A DNA stretch of 61,657 nt from an uncultured Bacteroidales bacterium (GTDB lineage: Bacteria; Bacteroidota; Bacteroidia; Bacteroidales; CAIXZF01): NCBI GenBank assembly GCA_903923925.1, contig CAIXZF010000085.1, forward strand, positions 1 through 61,657, in the 5' to 3' direction. The notes beneath the pieces were generated by a model. It worked only from the letters and a program-made list of their open reading frames with translations. It did not search any database and had not been told where the DNA came from. The position numbers were made by a program, and so were the translations under genes. This document shows positions 9,781 to 18,118 of the stretch, in pieces; within the stretch, counting starts at the first letter, position 1, and each line of letters opens with the position of its first letter.

Positions 9781-10860
9781 CTATCTTTTGGTCAATAATT
9801 CAAATAATGGGACATTGATATAAAAATTACCTGTTCCCAACTTAGCTTTTCCCAATATGCCATCCTCTGAAAGTTTATTCAAATAGTTAGCAGCGGTTAA
9901 CCTGGAAACTCCCAGGTCCTGGGCAAGAAATTCAATTTTAGTATATGGGTGTTTAAAAAGGTTATTCAACAATTCCTGACTGTAAAATTTGTAATTATTT
10001 CTCAGCCGGAATTTAAATTCAATCATTAGTTCTTTAATCTTCAAAATCAGATCAATTGTTTGGCGGGAGGTTTCTTCTACTCCTTTAATCATAAATACAA
10101 GCCAGTCTTCCCACAGATATTCATTACGTACTTTCTGCAAATATCGATAATAGTCTGATTTATGCTTAATAATATAACTGCTCAGATATACTATTGGAAG
10201 AGATTGAAGCTTTTCCAATATCAGATAAAGGATATTAATTATCCTTCCTGTTCTGCCATTTCCTTCATAGAATGGATGTATTGTTTCAAACTGAAAATGA
10301 ATGACGGCCATTTTTACCAATGTGTCACAATCACACATAGTCGAATCATTAATGTATCTTTCAAGATTCGTCATTAACTGAAGGATATCGTCATAATCCT
10401 GAGGTGGGGTATAAATTGTTTCTCCACTTGCTTCATTTTTCAATACTGTGCCGGGCAACCTCCTGAATCCTGCTTTATTTGCTTCCAGCTCTTCCTGAAT
10501 TTGCAAGATGGTATTATTCGTTAATAATCCTGTTCGTGAAACCAAGGCAAATCCTTTTTTCACAGCAGAAATGTAATTCTGAACTTCTTTTGCATTTAGC
10601 GACTTTATTGAATCCCTGTTTAATTCAGATTTATATAAATCGTCGTAGGTTGTTATTATATTTTCGATTGCCGAACTGTCTTTTGCCTCCTGAATTCCCA
10701 ATGTATTTATCAAAATATTCTGATTAGGAATAGTTGATGCTAATCCTTTAAGTTCGGCTAATGCAGCATGTGCAGAAGGTAAAGACTTCAAAACTTTTTT
10801 CGTTTCAAGCTCAATAGTTAGTGGAAGCTCGATAAGACTCCAATTGTTACCCGAATTCAT
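9781..10860 (-). CDS. Fic family protein with N-terminal inhibitory motif and C-terminal winged helix
   Basis: Fic enzymes usually transfer AMP (or a related group) from a nucleotide to a protein hydroxyl. The complete motif HPFYEGNGRTGR is at residues 195-206, with catalytic His195. An inhibitory helix fitting (S/T)xxxE(G/N) is at Ser62-Glu66-Asn67, so this is a class II, self-inhibited Fic. The last ~80 residues resemble a winged helix (TKIEFLAQDLGVSRLTAANY). Target unknown. The gene looks AT-richer than its housekeeping neighbours, which may mean recent acquisition. An inverted repeat lies on its promoter, and the wHTH could bind it. No separate antitoxin gene is visible. Confidence 0.93.
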   Translation of the reverse strand: MNSGNNWSLIELPLTIELETKKVLKSLPSAHAALAELKGLASTIPNQNILINTLGIQEAKDSSAIENIITTYDDLYKSELNRDSIKSLNAKEVQNYISAVKKGFALVSRTGLLTNNTILQIQEELEANKAGFRRLPGTVLKNEASGETIYTPPQDYDDILQLMTNLERYINDSTMCDCDTLVKMAVIHFQFETIHPFYEGNGRTGRIINILYLILEKLQSLPIVYLSSYIIKHKSDYYRYLQKVRNEYLWEDWLVFMIKGVEETSRQTIDLILKIKELMIEFKFRLRNNYKFYSQELLNNLFKHPYTKIEFLAQDLGVSRLTAANYLNKLSEDGILGKAKLGTGNFYINVPLFELLTKR

Positions 10861-10886
10861 CCGTATCTAATTTTGATTTTCCTTTA

Positions 10887-10894
10887 CAAAGATA
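10887..10894 (-). promoter_or_regulatory. Candidate -7 box (TATCTTTG) for the Fic gene
   Basis: Read on the minus strand this fits TAnnTTTG and sits 26 bp before the Fic ATG. The expected -33 position falls within the inverted repeat at 10903-10929. Confidence 0.45.
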
Positions 10895-10902
10895 CTGACA
10901 TT

Positions 10903-10970
10903 TGTATAGATTTTTTGATTTTCTATACATTCCAGGCTCTATTTGTAAAGAATTTCCAATTTTCTATACA
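10903..10970. promoter_or_regulatory. Operator-like repeats upstream of the Fic gene
   Basis: A perfect 8-bp inverted repeat, TGTATAGA (10903-10910) and TCTATACA (10922-10929), has an 11-bp spacer. A third half-site, TCTATACA, lies at 10963-10970. The 12-mer ATTTTCTATACA occurs at 10918-10929 and 10959-10970, 41 bp apart (close to four helical turns). Inference: a binding site for a dimeric regulator, possibly the Fic protein's own wHTH. Confidence 0.5.
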
Positions 10971-11113
10971 CTTTGTAATAAAAAGATTGCTCAACTGGCT
11001 TTAGCACAGATTACTATTTTTCTGTAGTGAGATTGCCCATTTAACAACAAAATAGCAACTGGCTCCAGCTGAGCCATATGTTTGTAGCAAATAGTTAGCA
11101 TTCAGTTAACAGA

Positions 11114-11169
11114 ACCCCATCGGGGTGATATAAACGGCCATATTGAATTTATTGGTTTATTCAATATGG
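11114..11169. repeat. Two small hairpins between the MSEP-CTERM and Fic genes
   Basis: A CCCC-ATC-GGGG hairpin at 11114-11124 is followed by an 11-bp perfect stem, CCATATTGAAT at 11138-11148 with its complement at 11159-11169, overlapping the MSEP-CTERM stop codon. The second could be a weak terminator, but no T-run follows it on the minus strand. The first resembles short palindromic intergenic repeats common in Bacteroidota. The remaining ~140 bp (10981-11113) shows nothing I recognise. Confidence 0.45.
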
Positions 11170-14048
11170 GTTTTGAACAATAACAAGACTTTATCACGTC
11201 CCAAAAGGGATTTATTTTGATAATTCTTCTTATACCACCACACAAGAATTAGAATTATTCCGATCAAAGTCAGGCCCGGCTCCGACATACGTTGGGTATC
11301 TTCGCCAAGGTCGAGGGATTTGTTCGAAGACAAAACCTGTTTCTGTTTTTTCTTCAGGATCGCCTTCTGAGCTTCATTTTCAACAACCAGGTAAGAGGTT
11401 ACAGGCGACAATATTTTCGTTTCAAAACTACTTTTCACCAAATCCGGCCATTCTTTTGCAGAAATTTCAGGATGAAAAACCTGAGAAATCCATTTCCCAT
11501 GCAAGCTTAATGCTGATTGCCAGTTCTTTTCTCTCATTTCACTTGCAGGAATGTCGAATTTCAGATTTTTAAGAAGAATACTTGCCTGCTTGTTATCCGG
11601 TAACCAGGCCACAGGATTAACCGCATCAGGAAAAGCAAGAACTGTTTGACTGAACTTCAGCCCCAAACTATCCATACATTCATTTTTGGGATTTGAATAC
11701 AGCGAATGCGGCTCTAATCCACCATTGCCGGTGAGATTGTAAAACAAATCACTTTCCGGAAATGCAATTTTCATATCCGAAAAATCATTTTCAATGATTG
11801 CATTCCGGAGACTATCGGTAACAGTAACTACAACAGGATAGGAATTATTCCTGGAATTGAGTGTAGTTAACAACTCCTTCCTTATCGACCTGTCGAGGTA
11901 AAAGCCACCTTCGCAAACTTCTTCATCAAGCCTCTTTTTCCAGTCTTCATTTAAAGGAATCGCCTCTGAGAAAGCGTTTGAAAAACAAATTTCAGCTTTC
12001 GTTTTATCAATCAGATTTTTGTTCAATAATGCTTCTATCCTACTGATATACTTGCTTTTTAATGCTTCTTTCCCCTTCGAAACATCAAGAATGAAATAAT
12101 AATACGGTATTCGATTTACCACCGGCAGCGCTCCTTTTTCTCTTGCAGAAACATAAACTACATTATTGGCTGAATCTGTCGTTTTCGAGCTTGAAGGTTG
12201 TTCTTCAACAGTGCCAAGATTAAGCTGGAAACTATCTATTTTAAGGAGTACCGGATCTTTGTGAATAAACTCAATCCCTGTTCTTCGCACTTCATTTTCA
12301 GCGAAAGGGAACACTTTAAAAGCAACTCTGTTACCACTAAGATAATAAATGATCCCCGGATCCTTGTTTTCGTTTCTAATGTTTGAATACACCCACATTG
12401 CCGTTTTTTTCTCGGCCAATACACCATACTCCTTCTTGTTGCCGATAAACAGGTAATAATCACTTATCCAGCAGCCAGCAGGCAAATCAATAGTAGTAGC
12501 ATATTCGAAAGTACCACTTCCTGTACTGTGATTTGTGATTTCCAGATCAACATGGCTAATCCAAGCATTCTGACGCTTATCGAAAGTACTTTTTGAGTTT
12601 ATTTTCGTAATTGAAACGCTATCCTTCCGAACATTATTTTCAGACGGATTAAATGAGCCCTTCCCGTAAAACACCTTTTCAATGCTGTTAATCTTTGTGT
12701 CAGACAGGGTAAGGTTATCCAGAACCAGCCAATTGAAATAGCTTGATAAATAAGGAATTTGTGAGCCAAAGATGCCTCCCCTGTTATTTTCCTTATGTCC
12801 TTTCACTAACTTAAGTGTTGCGGATAATGAAACCTTATCAATCGTATACCTTTTTGAATAATCCGGCGTATATAAATATTCCAGAGCTTCATTCAGTACA
12901 ATCTTATCTTTTATGTATTTAAGAGTAATGTAAGATGGCAATACCAAAAAGCAGATAACTGAAATCAGCGTTATTATTTTCCCGGATAAAAAAGAATGGA
13001 GAAAGGCAAAATCTTTTGAAAGTTCATTCACATGGATTACGAACAATAACAGGGGTGCAAGCATCAGAAATCCAGTGCCAACCACAATTATGGCAATTAT
13101 TGACAAGGGCAGAAATGGAAGGAAAACCAGGAAAAAATAGAATGTATATGCAAAAGTTAAACTCCTGCCAATGAATACGATAATCCTGTAGATTTTATTC
13201 TCCAAATTCGGCAGGCAAATAAAAATGCCATTTAAAACTGCCAGGATATAAAACCAGATGCCGGAGAAATCACCAAAAATTCCAAAATTCTGTCCACCAA
13301 AACTTTTAAAGAGAATCCCGTTATTTACTGCCAATCCCAGCAATGGCAATACAATTGAAACAGGTATTTTCCATGCAAGCTGGTATTTCTGCCAGATTTC
13401 TGCCTTTTTCAAACTTAAAATATAAACTCCCCTCACCAGGAGAAACAGGAATAGCAATGTAGCAGTAATAGCGGTAATCAGTATTGCATGAATAATGAAA
13501 TCGTTTGCGAAGATCTTCCAGAAATCTCTGCCAAACGAATTCCATAAGAATTCCCTTAGTTGGGATACTAAATACGCGAAAAGAGGAATTGCAATGGCGA
13601 TCAGGATACTTTTCCAGAATTTCTGATCATTGGCATCTTTAACAGAAAAGGCAACAAGGATAAAGAATGCGTATGCTAATGTTGGCATCAGAAAGGTAAA
13701 GGCATATACAAGACTATTTTCCGGAATCATCCATCGGGGAATTGAAAAAGGTACAATTTTATCTGCATAATTCCCATATAAATAAAGAAATGCGATATAG
13801 GTAAAAAGCGTCGCAATTCCGTAGATGTATGAAACTTCCTTTTTACGAAGGATAAGAAAGATGGCATAAAGGAAATTCAGTATTCCGAGAATCGCCAGTG
13901 AGATTCCGAATGTTTTCCAAAGACTGATATTCTCAGGTTTTAACAGGCTTTTGATGATATCAAATTCGCCAAAGTATATGAAGAACAGGATTGCAATTGG
14001 TAAGGTATTAACAAGCAGAATCCACTTGGGGTTAAACAGGCTTTTCAT
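11157..14048 (-). CDS. MSEP-CTERM sorting domain protein with VIT domain (exosortase K substrate)
   Basis: 963 residues from ATG 14048. An earlier in-frame TTG at 14087 is unlikely because ATG 14048 is followed directly by a hydrophobic N terminus. Residues 1-~390 hold around ten membrane segments. Residues ~480-600 form a VIT (inter-alpha-trypsin) domain. Residues ~650-760 resemble a von Willebrand A-type region with a degenerate metal site (DVSKG rather than DxSxS). Near residue 920 the motif MSEP precedes a hydrophobic helix and a basic stretch (WWYKKNYQNK): the tripartite MSEP-CTERM sorting signal. The exosortase gene overlaps the start by 17 bp. Known: this signal type co-occurs with exosortase K in Bacteroidota. 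Inferred: cleavage and anchoring by that enzyme. The final role is unknown. Confidence 0.88.
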   Translation of the reverse strand: MKSLFNPKWILLVNTLPIAILFFIYFGEFDIIKSLLKPENISLWKTFGISLAILGILNFLYAIFLILRKKEVSYIYGIATLFTYIAFLYLYGNYADKIVPFSIPRWMIPENSLVYAFTFLMPTLAYAFFILVAFSVKDANDQKFWKSILIAIAIPLFAYLVSQLREFLWNSFGRDFWKIFANDFIIHAILITAITATLLFLFLLVRGVYILSLKKAEIWQKYQLAWKIPVSIVLPLLGLAVNNGILFKSFGGQNFGIFGDFSGIWFYILAVLNGIFICLPNLENKIYRIIVFIGRSLTFAYTFYFFLVFLPFLPLSIIAIIVVGTGFLMLAPLLLFVIHVNELSKDFAFLHSFLSGKIITLISVICFLVLPSYITLKYIKDKIVLNEALEYLYTPDYSKRYTIDKVSLSATLKLVKGHKENNRGGIFGSQIPYLSSYFNWLVLDNLTLSDTKINSIEKVFYGKGSFNPSENNVRKDSVSITKINSKSTFDKRQNAWISHVDLEITNHSTGSGTFEYATTIDLPAGCWISDYYLFIGNKKEYGVLAEKKTAMWVYSNIRNENKDPGIIYYLSGNRVAFKVFPFAENEVRRTGIEFIHKDPVLLKIDSFQLNLGTVEEQPSSSKTTDSANNVVYVSAREKGALPVVNRIPYYYFILDVSKGKEALKSKYISRIEALLNKNLIDKTKAEICFSNAFSEAIPLNEDWKKRLDEEVCEGGFYLDRSIRKELLTTLNSRNNSYPVVVTVTDSLRNAIIENDFSDMKIAFPESDLFYNLTGNGGLEPHSLYSNPKNECMDSLGLKFSQTVLAFPDAVNPVAWLPDNKQASILLKNLKFDIPASEMREKNWQSALSLHGKWISQVFHPEISAKEWPDLVKSSFETKILSPVTSYLVVENEAQKAILKKKQKQVLSSNKSLDLGEDTQRMSEPGLTLIGIILILVWWYKKNYQNKSLLGRDKVLLLFKTHIE

Positions 14049-14571
14049 AGAATAGTGATCTTTTGTCGAGAATAAATCTGATTGCAAGAAAATATAGGAT
14101 TAAAAAACTAAGGTAAACAAGAGTGCCAATTATGCTGTGAATCAGGTAATGAGGTCTGGAAGGGAGAAATTTATCGGCTGTATTTTGCCCTAAAATTGAA
14201 AGAATTATTCTGGAAGTATTCGTGAAAATTGTCAGGATATACGAAAGAAACAGAGCGAAGGGCAGCAAAAGGTATTTGAAGTTATTTTTGTTGAAATAGC
14301 CTGCAAGTTGAAAAGCCAGCATCAGAAAACACAACATCAGGAAATTAAATCCAGAGCAGGATTTCTCGATAAGGATATTCAAGGTTTGATAATAATAGCC
14401 GCTGTCTGAATAATACTGAGATTCAGAATTTGTTAAAAATTCCAGGAGTCTGTTTACGGGGCTGAGGATGAAAAATAAATCGTCGTTTTCAGCATAGGGA
14501 TAGACGGTTTTGAGCAATAAAAATATTGCAATTGCTGACAGGTAATAGAGAAAGTTTTTGTTTGATGCCAA
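14032..14571 (-). CDS. xrtK: Exosortase K-like transpeptidase/protease
   Basis: A 179-residue multi-pass membrane protein with the exosortase/archaeosortase residue set: Cys72 in EKSCSGFNFL, Arg121 in NTSRIIL, and His145 (or His141) in PHYLIHSIIGT, each in or next to a membrane helix. These enzymes cleave a C-terminal sorting signal at the membrane. The only usable start seems to be TTG 14571: the in-frame stop TGA lies 18 bp upstream with no ATG or GTG between. It overlaps the MSEP-CTERM gene by 17 bp, so the two are almost certainly co-translated. The subtype K is assigned from this partner rather than from a profile score. Confidence 0.8.
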   Translation of the reverse strand: MASNKNFLYYLSAIAIFLLLKTVYPYAENDDLFFILSPVNRLLEFLTNSESQYYSDSGYYYQTLNILIEKSCSGFNFLMLCFLMLAFQLAGYFNKNNFKYLLLPFALFLSYILTIFTNTSRIILSILGQNTADKFLPSRPHYLIHSIIGTLVYLSFLILYFLAIRFILDKRSLFYEKPV

Positions 14572-14620
14572 TGTTCGCAGAGAATGGAATCATAACGTCA
14601 TTCCCTAAAATATATTGGCC

Positions 14621-14704
14621 TCCTTCGCGCCTTCTTTGCGTCCATTGCGTTTAAAAAGAAGTCAGCTAAGCATGAAATCGCTAAAGAATGTGCTGGTGTG
14701 CTGG
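14621..14704. repeat. Degenerate intergenic repeat tract
   Basis: Bases 14621-14652 contain repeated CTTCGCGCC / TTTGCG / ATTGCG blocks like a short interspersed element often seen in Bacteroidota intergenic DNA. Two tandem TGTGCTGG octamers follow at 14689-14704, just before the DUF5686 stop. No ORF here. Confidence 0.4.
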
Positions 14705-14710
14705 TGGAGA

Positions 14711-17140
14711 TTATAGTGGCAAAAGAAGAGTAAACTTCAACGATAGATTATCTTTCCAGCTTTCGTATGCGTAATTACCATATCTGTAATAAGCACCAAG
14801 TCCGAGAGTATACATAGGAAGCTTCACGAGGTTATTCAGCAGCAAACCCGACTCAAAGTAACCTTTATCCATAGTTCTTATGTCGATAAGAGAATGCTTT
14901 TCAATATGTCGCAAACTGCCATAGCCCACATTGGTGGCAATTGCTATTCCAGGCTCAAAGTGTTTTGAACGGTAAAGTAAACTTCCAAAATCGTGTGTAA
15001 AAAAGAAGGAAACATATTGATCAGAAACAAACTCATTCATGCGCATGGTTGCAAAACTGTTCGGGACATAAATGGTGAACTGCCTGTAACTTGCCATAGC
15101 ATTAAACAAATCAGTATAAGGAACATCATTATCAATAAACCCGGCATTTAACATCATGCTGGTTTTCCCGAGATATTTTGTATAAAATGATTTTGTCACT
15201 TTTAAATCATACCTGTTGTAATTAAATTCTCCATCAAGCAGATTATCAATACCATGTGTAAACTGAAAAAAGACAATGGGATAATTAGTACCCAATGAAA
15301 TCTGAGTTCTGGCATTTTTCAGGAATTTCTCCTGATAGGCAAAACGACAACTGGCAATCAGGGATGCTGTATTGTAATGGGAAAACAAATTACTGTAGGA
15401 AGCTATCGGCGATTCATATCCATAAGCATAGGTTATCACCTTGTATTCTTCTGAAACACCAACATTCCATTTCCAGTACTTCATCGAACGGAATCCAAAG
15501 GCCACATATTTCATTTCATTGTAATGCATTCTGTTAACCAGGAAATTCCGGAGCCGGTCGTAGATTGCAATTGTATTATCTCCAAATAAAACCACACCAC
15601 CCGATTCTGCCACATCATTTTTATAGCCGATCTTCAAATCCATCTGCCGGTTCCGGTTAATGTTTATTCCGAGTTCGCCGCCATATTTCTGTGCCTTATC
15701 TCCAAAACCATATCCCCAATATCCTTCCACTTGAAATCTTCTGGAAATCATATCGTTGGTAACAAGCCCCAGCCCGGCATAATACTTTTCGTAAGCATTA
15801 TAGCGGAAGAGTTTATTCACCTCAAAATCAATATATTTAAAGGCAATCCTGCCTGTCATCAAGGTTTCCAGAGATTTTGCAATTTTGTCGAACTTTTCAG
15901 CTCCTCCAACACTATCCATGTAGGCGTAGGTATTCAGGTCGCGTTTACTTAGGCTATCCTGCCGGAATTGTCCCCAAAACTGCTCCGGACGCTTGGATGC
16001 CATTGGGTCGACATATATTTCTACTTCGTCGAAATCGCTCTTTTTCAGCTCAGGGTTAATCCTTACGTTCCGCAAATAGCTCCTCCCCGAGCCAATCATA
16101 TAAAACGATCTTTTCCCGGCATTTATCTCAACATTTTTAAACTCCAGATCCGTATTTAACTGAACAGGAAACCAATGGATACTATCCGTTTTTTCATACA
16201 TCTGCTGTATCCTGATAGAAATCGAATTTGCTTCCCGTTCTGGTGTTGCAATAACATTTTGAATTGCGTATTTATCAGTATTGATGTACAAAACCCCTTT
16301 CAGAGCATCGAAATTTTTGTTCTTATACGGTCGGAAGGAGATAATATAGGTAGAATCGGGTCGGCCTTCGGTATACAAGGTGTCTTCAAGCTGGAAATAG
16401 TACTTATAAATACTGCCAAAGCTCACTGGATTAATATAATTCTTATCCATGATATTGATAAGATCCTTGTAAAAAGAGGTCGATTGAAGCTGAGAAAGAA
16501 GGAAAACAAAAATCGGATCTTTAAAGCCGGAAACCCGCGTTGCGATAACTTTATTGGTATTCTTTGCAGGAAACAAAAACTTGCGTTCAACAACATTTTC
16601 AACCATTCCAAAATCCTGTTTCCCGACAAAATTCTTTAAATCCCGCAAGGCTGTATCCCCGGGAATACTGTCAAGTTTAAGAATTGAGTCGACATTGGTG
16701 GTGAAAATCATTTTGTCGTACGAAGTGTAAGTGAACGATTTAAGTTTTTCCGGATCGTTCATCATTTTATTCTCAACGGCTTTAAGAATTATGCGGTGGG
16801 CTGGATTCGCTTTTGGCAGAATTACCACTTCCGACAATTCGATATTCGCCCGTTTCATCTTGATAACCAGGTTATTTACCGGTTTTTCAATATTAACATC
16901 CATTGTTTCGTACCCTACATACGAAAGGCGCAGGTATTCAATCTTTTCGCTTGAATGGATGTGAAATTTCCCGTCGATATCGGAATACCCGCCAAATTTG
17001 CCACCATTAACTGCAAAGCTTACAAAAGCCAGCGGCTCGTTGTTCTCACTATCCACAACCTTACCGGTAATCCCGGATTTCTGCTGTGAAAATCCGGCAA
17101 GTGTAAGAAAAAGCAGAAAGAAAGTAAGATTCAAACGCAT
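14711..17140 (-). CDS. DUF5686 family outer-membrane protein with CarboxypepD-regulatory-like domain
   Basis: Signal peptide at residues 1-~18 (MRLNLTFFLLFLTLAGFSQQ). Residues ~22-95 form a carboxypeptidase-regulatory-like beta sandwich (GITGKVVDSENNEPL, YSDIDGKFHI), the module also found at the start of SusC/TonB-type receptors. The rest matches the DUF5686 pattern: a long beta-rich region with aromatic-ended strands, probably an outer-membrane barrel. The 809-residue length is normal. No TonB plug is visible. Function unknown; family members are abundant in Bacteroidota. A TATTTTTG -7 box is 17 bp before the ATG. It seems to be a single-gene unit; the restriction-modification genes begin beyond its 5' side. 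Confidence 0.85.
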   Translation of the reverse strand: MRLNLTFFLLFLTLAGFSQQKSGITGKVVDSENNEPLAFVSFAVNGGKFGGYSDIDGKFHIHSSEKIEYLRLSYVGYETMDVNIEKPVNNLVIKMKRANIELSEVVILPKANPAHRIILKAVENKMMNDPEKLKSFTYTSYDKMIFTTNVDSILKLDSIPGDTALRDLKNFVGKQDFGMVENVVERKFLFPAKNTNKVIATRVSGFKDPIFVFLLSQLQSTSFYKDLINIMDKNYINPVSFGSIYKYYFQLEDTLYTEGRPDSTYIISFRPYKNKNFDALKGVLYINTDKYAIQNVIATPEREANSISIRIQQMYEKTDSIHWFPVQLNTDLEFKNVEINAGKRSFYMIGSGRSYLRNVRINPELKKSDFDEVEIYVDPMASKRPEQFWGQFRQDSLSKRDLNTYAYMDSVGGAEKFDKIAKSLETLMTGRIAFKYIDFEVNKLFRYNAYEKYYAGLGLVTNDMISRRFQVEGYWGYGFGDKAQKYGGELGININRNRQMDLKIGYKNDVAESGGVVLFGDNTIAIYDRLRNFLVNRMHYNEMKYVAFGFRSMKYWKWNVGVSEEYKVITYAYGYESPIASYSNLFSHYNTASLIASCRFAYQEKFLKNARTQISLGTNYPIVFFQFTHGIDNLLDGEFNYNRYDLKVTKSFYTKYLGKTSMMLNAGFIDNDVPYTDLFNAMASYRQFTIYVPNSFATMRMNEFVSDQYVSFFFTHDFGSLLYRSKHFEPGIAIATNVGYGSLRHIEKHSLIDIRTMDKGYFESGLLLNNLVKLPMYTLGLGAYYRYGNYAYESWKDNLSLKFTLLLPL

Positions 17141-17157
17141 AGGAGCCTTGTTCTTGG

Positions 17158-17165
17158 CAAAAATA
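17158..17165 (-). promoter_or_regulatory. Candidate -7 box (TATTTTTG) for the DUF5686 gene
   Basis: Perfect TAnnTTTG on the minus strand, 17 bp upstream of ATG 17140. No convincing -33 element at the usual distance. The rest of the 213-bp gap up to 17353 is AT-rich with no other recognised element. Confidence 0.45.
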
Positions 17166-17353
17166 CAATTAGTTATTGTTAACTAAAATTTAAGTCTTTT
17201 GGTATAAATGAGTTTTGCCATCATCATTGTCCGGAAACACCTTTAATATATTGTAGAATATTAAAGAAAAGAATATCATAATGTTCCATGTTAAAAGAGC
17301 AAATAACAAGCTTAAAATGCTATCTTCGCTACTAAATATTTTGATACACTAAG

Positions 17354-18118
17354 ATGAAAAATAAATATGTAGACTTCATCACTGATGACCATTTACTTGA
17401 CTGCATTGGCGCTTTATACAAGGCTTATTTGAAGGCAAAGAATAACATCACTAAAAAGAACTTCTACTCTAATAAGGTTGACACAATTAAATTGACTTTT
17501 GATTCAAAGTTCAACAACATCGAGGAGGAAAGCCTTATCCGATCTGAAATTTTAAGACAGATTGATAAGTCAATAAATAATTCTATTGGAACTTTTCACG
17601 AACAAATTTTAGGTGGAATCAAAGGTTTTGAATCAGGGAAGTTGAGTGGTTATGACATTAAAGCAATTGACGACACTTTGTTTGCTGACGTCAAAAATAA
17701 GCATAATACCATGAATAGCAGTGCTGCAGAAGCTCTTTTTCAAAAACTTAAACGTTATGCAGACAACCATAAACAAGCAAAATGTTATTGGGTTCAAATT
17801 TTGGCGAAAGGAAGTTTTTGTGAATTATGGAGTGGTGACATCAACGGTATAGAGTACAGCCACAGTAGAGTTTACAAAATCTCTGGCGACCATTTTTACG
17901 CTTTACTTACTGGAAAAGAAGATGCTATGTTTAACCTTTACAAAGCTCTTCCAATTGCTATTCATGATTATTTAAAAGCGGCTAAAAAAAATGAAGAAAT
18001 TCTAGAAAATTCTGCACTTGACGAACTAAAAGAGGAAATCAAACAGAGCAATAGAAGTATTATAGACCAAATCACTTTTGAAAACTACAAGTACTATTTG
18101 GGCTTTGATGAATTGTAG
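17354..18118 (+). CDS. Type II restriction endonuclease, Eco47II/Sau96I-like
   Basis: 254 residues. The central segment with FHEQILGGIKG, D101, and FADVKNKHNTMNSS fits the Eco47II-type family (recognition GGNCC in known members); D101 with D112-V-K114 would form the PD-(D/E)xK metal site. Its 3' end overlaps the convergent methyltransferase gene by 25 bp, the expected partner. The gene is visibly AT-rich, and the pair lies between otherwise housekeeping-type genes, suggesting horizontal acquisition. The exact specificity is inferred from family resemblance only. Confidence 0.85.
   Translation: MKNKYVDFITDDHLLDCIGALYKAYLKAKNNITKKNFYSNKVDTIKLTFDSKFNNIEEESLIRSEILRQIDKSINNSIGTFHEQILGGIKGFESGKLSGYDIKAIDDTLFADVKNKHNTMNSSAAEALFQKLKRYADNHKQAKCYWVQILAKGSFCELWSGDINGIEYSHSRVYKISGDHFYALLTGKEDAMFNLYKALPIAIHDYLKAAKKNEEILENSALDELKEEIKQSNRSIIDQITFENYKYYLGFDEL

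Noticed and set aside
9781-10860. Fic toxin-antitoxin (class I) pair
   Set aside because: The inhibitory motif is within the Fic protein itself and no small antitoxin gene precedes it.
14085-14087. TTG start for the MSEP-CTERM protein
   Set aside because: ATG 14048 is in frame and begins the hydrophobic N terminus; the TTG form adds a polar leader and a longer overlap with xrtK.
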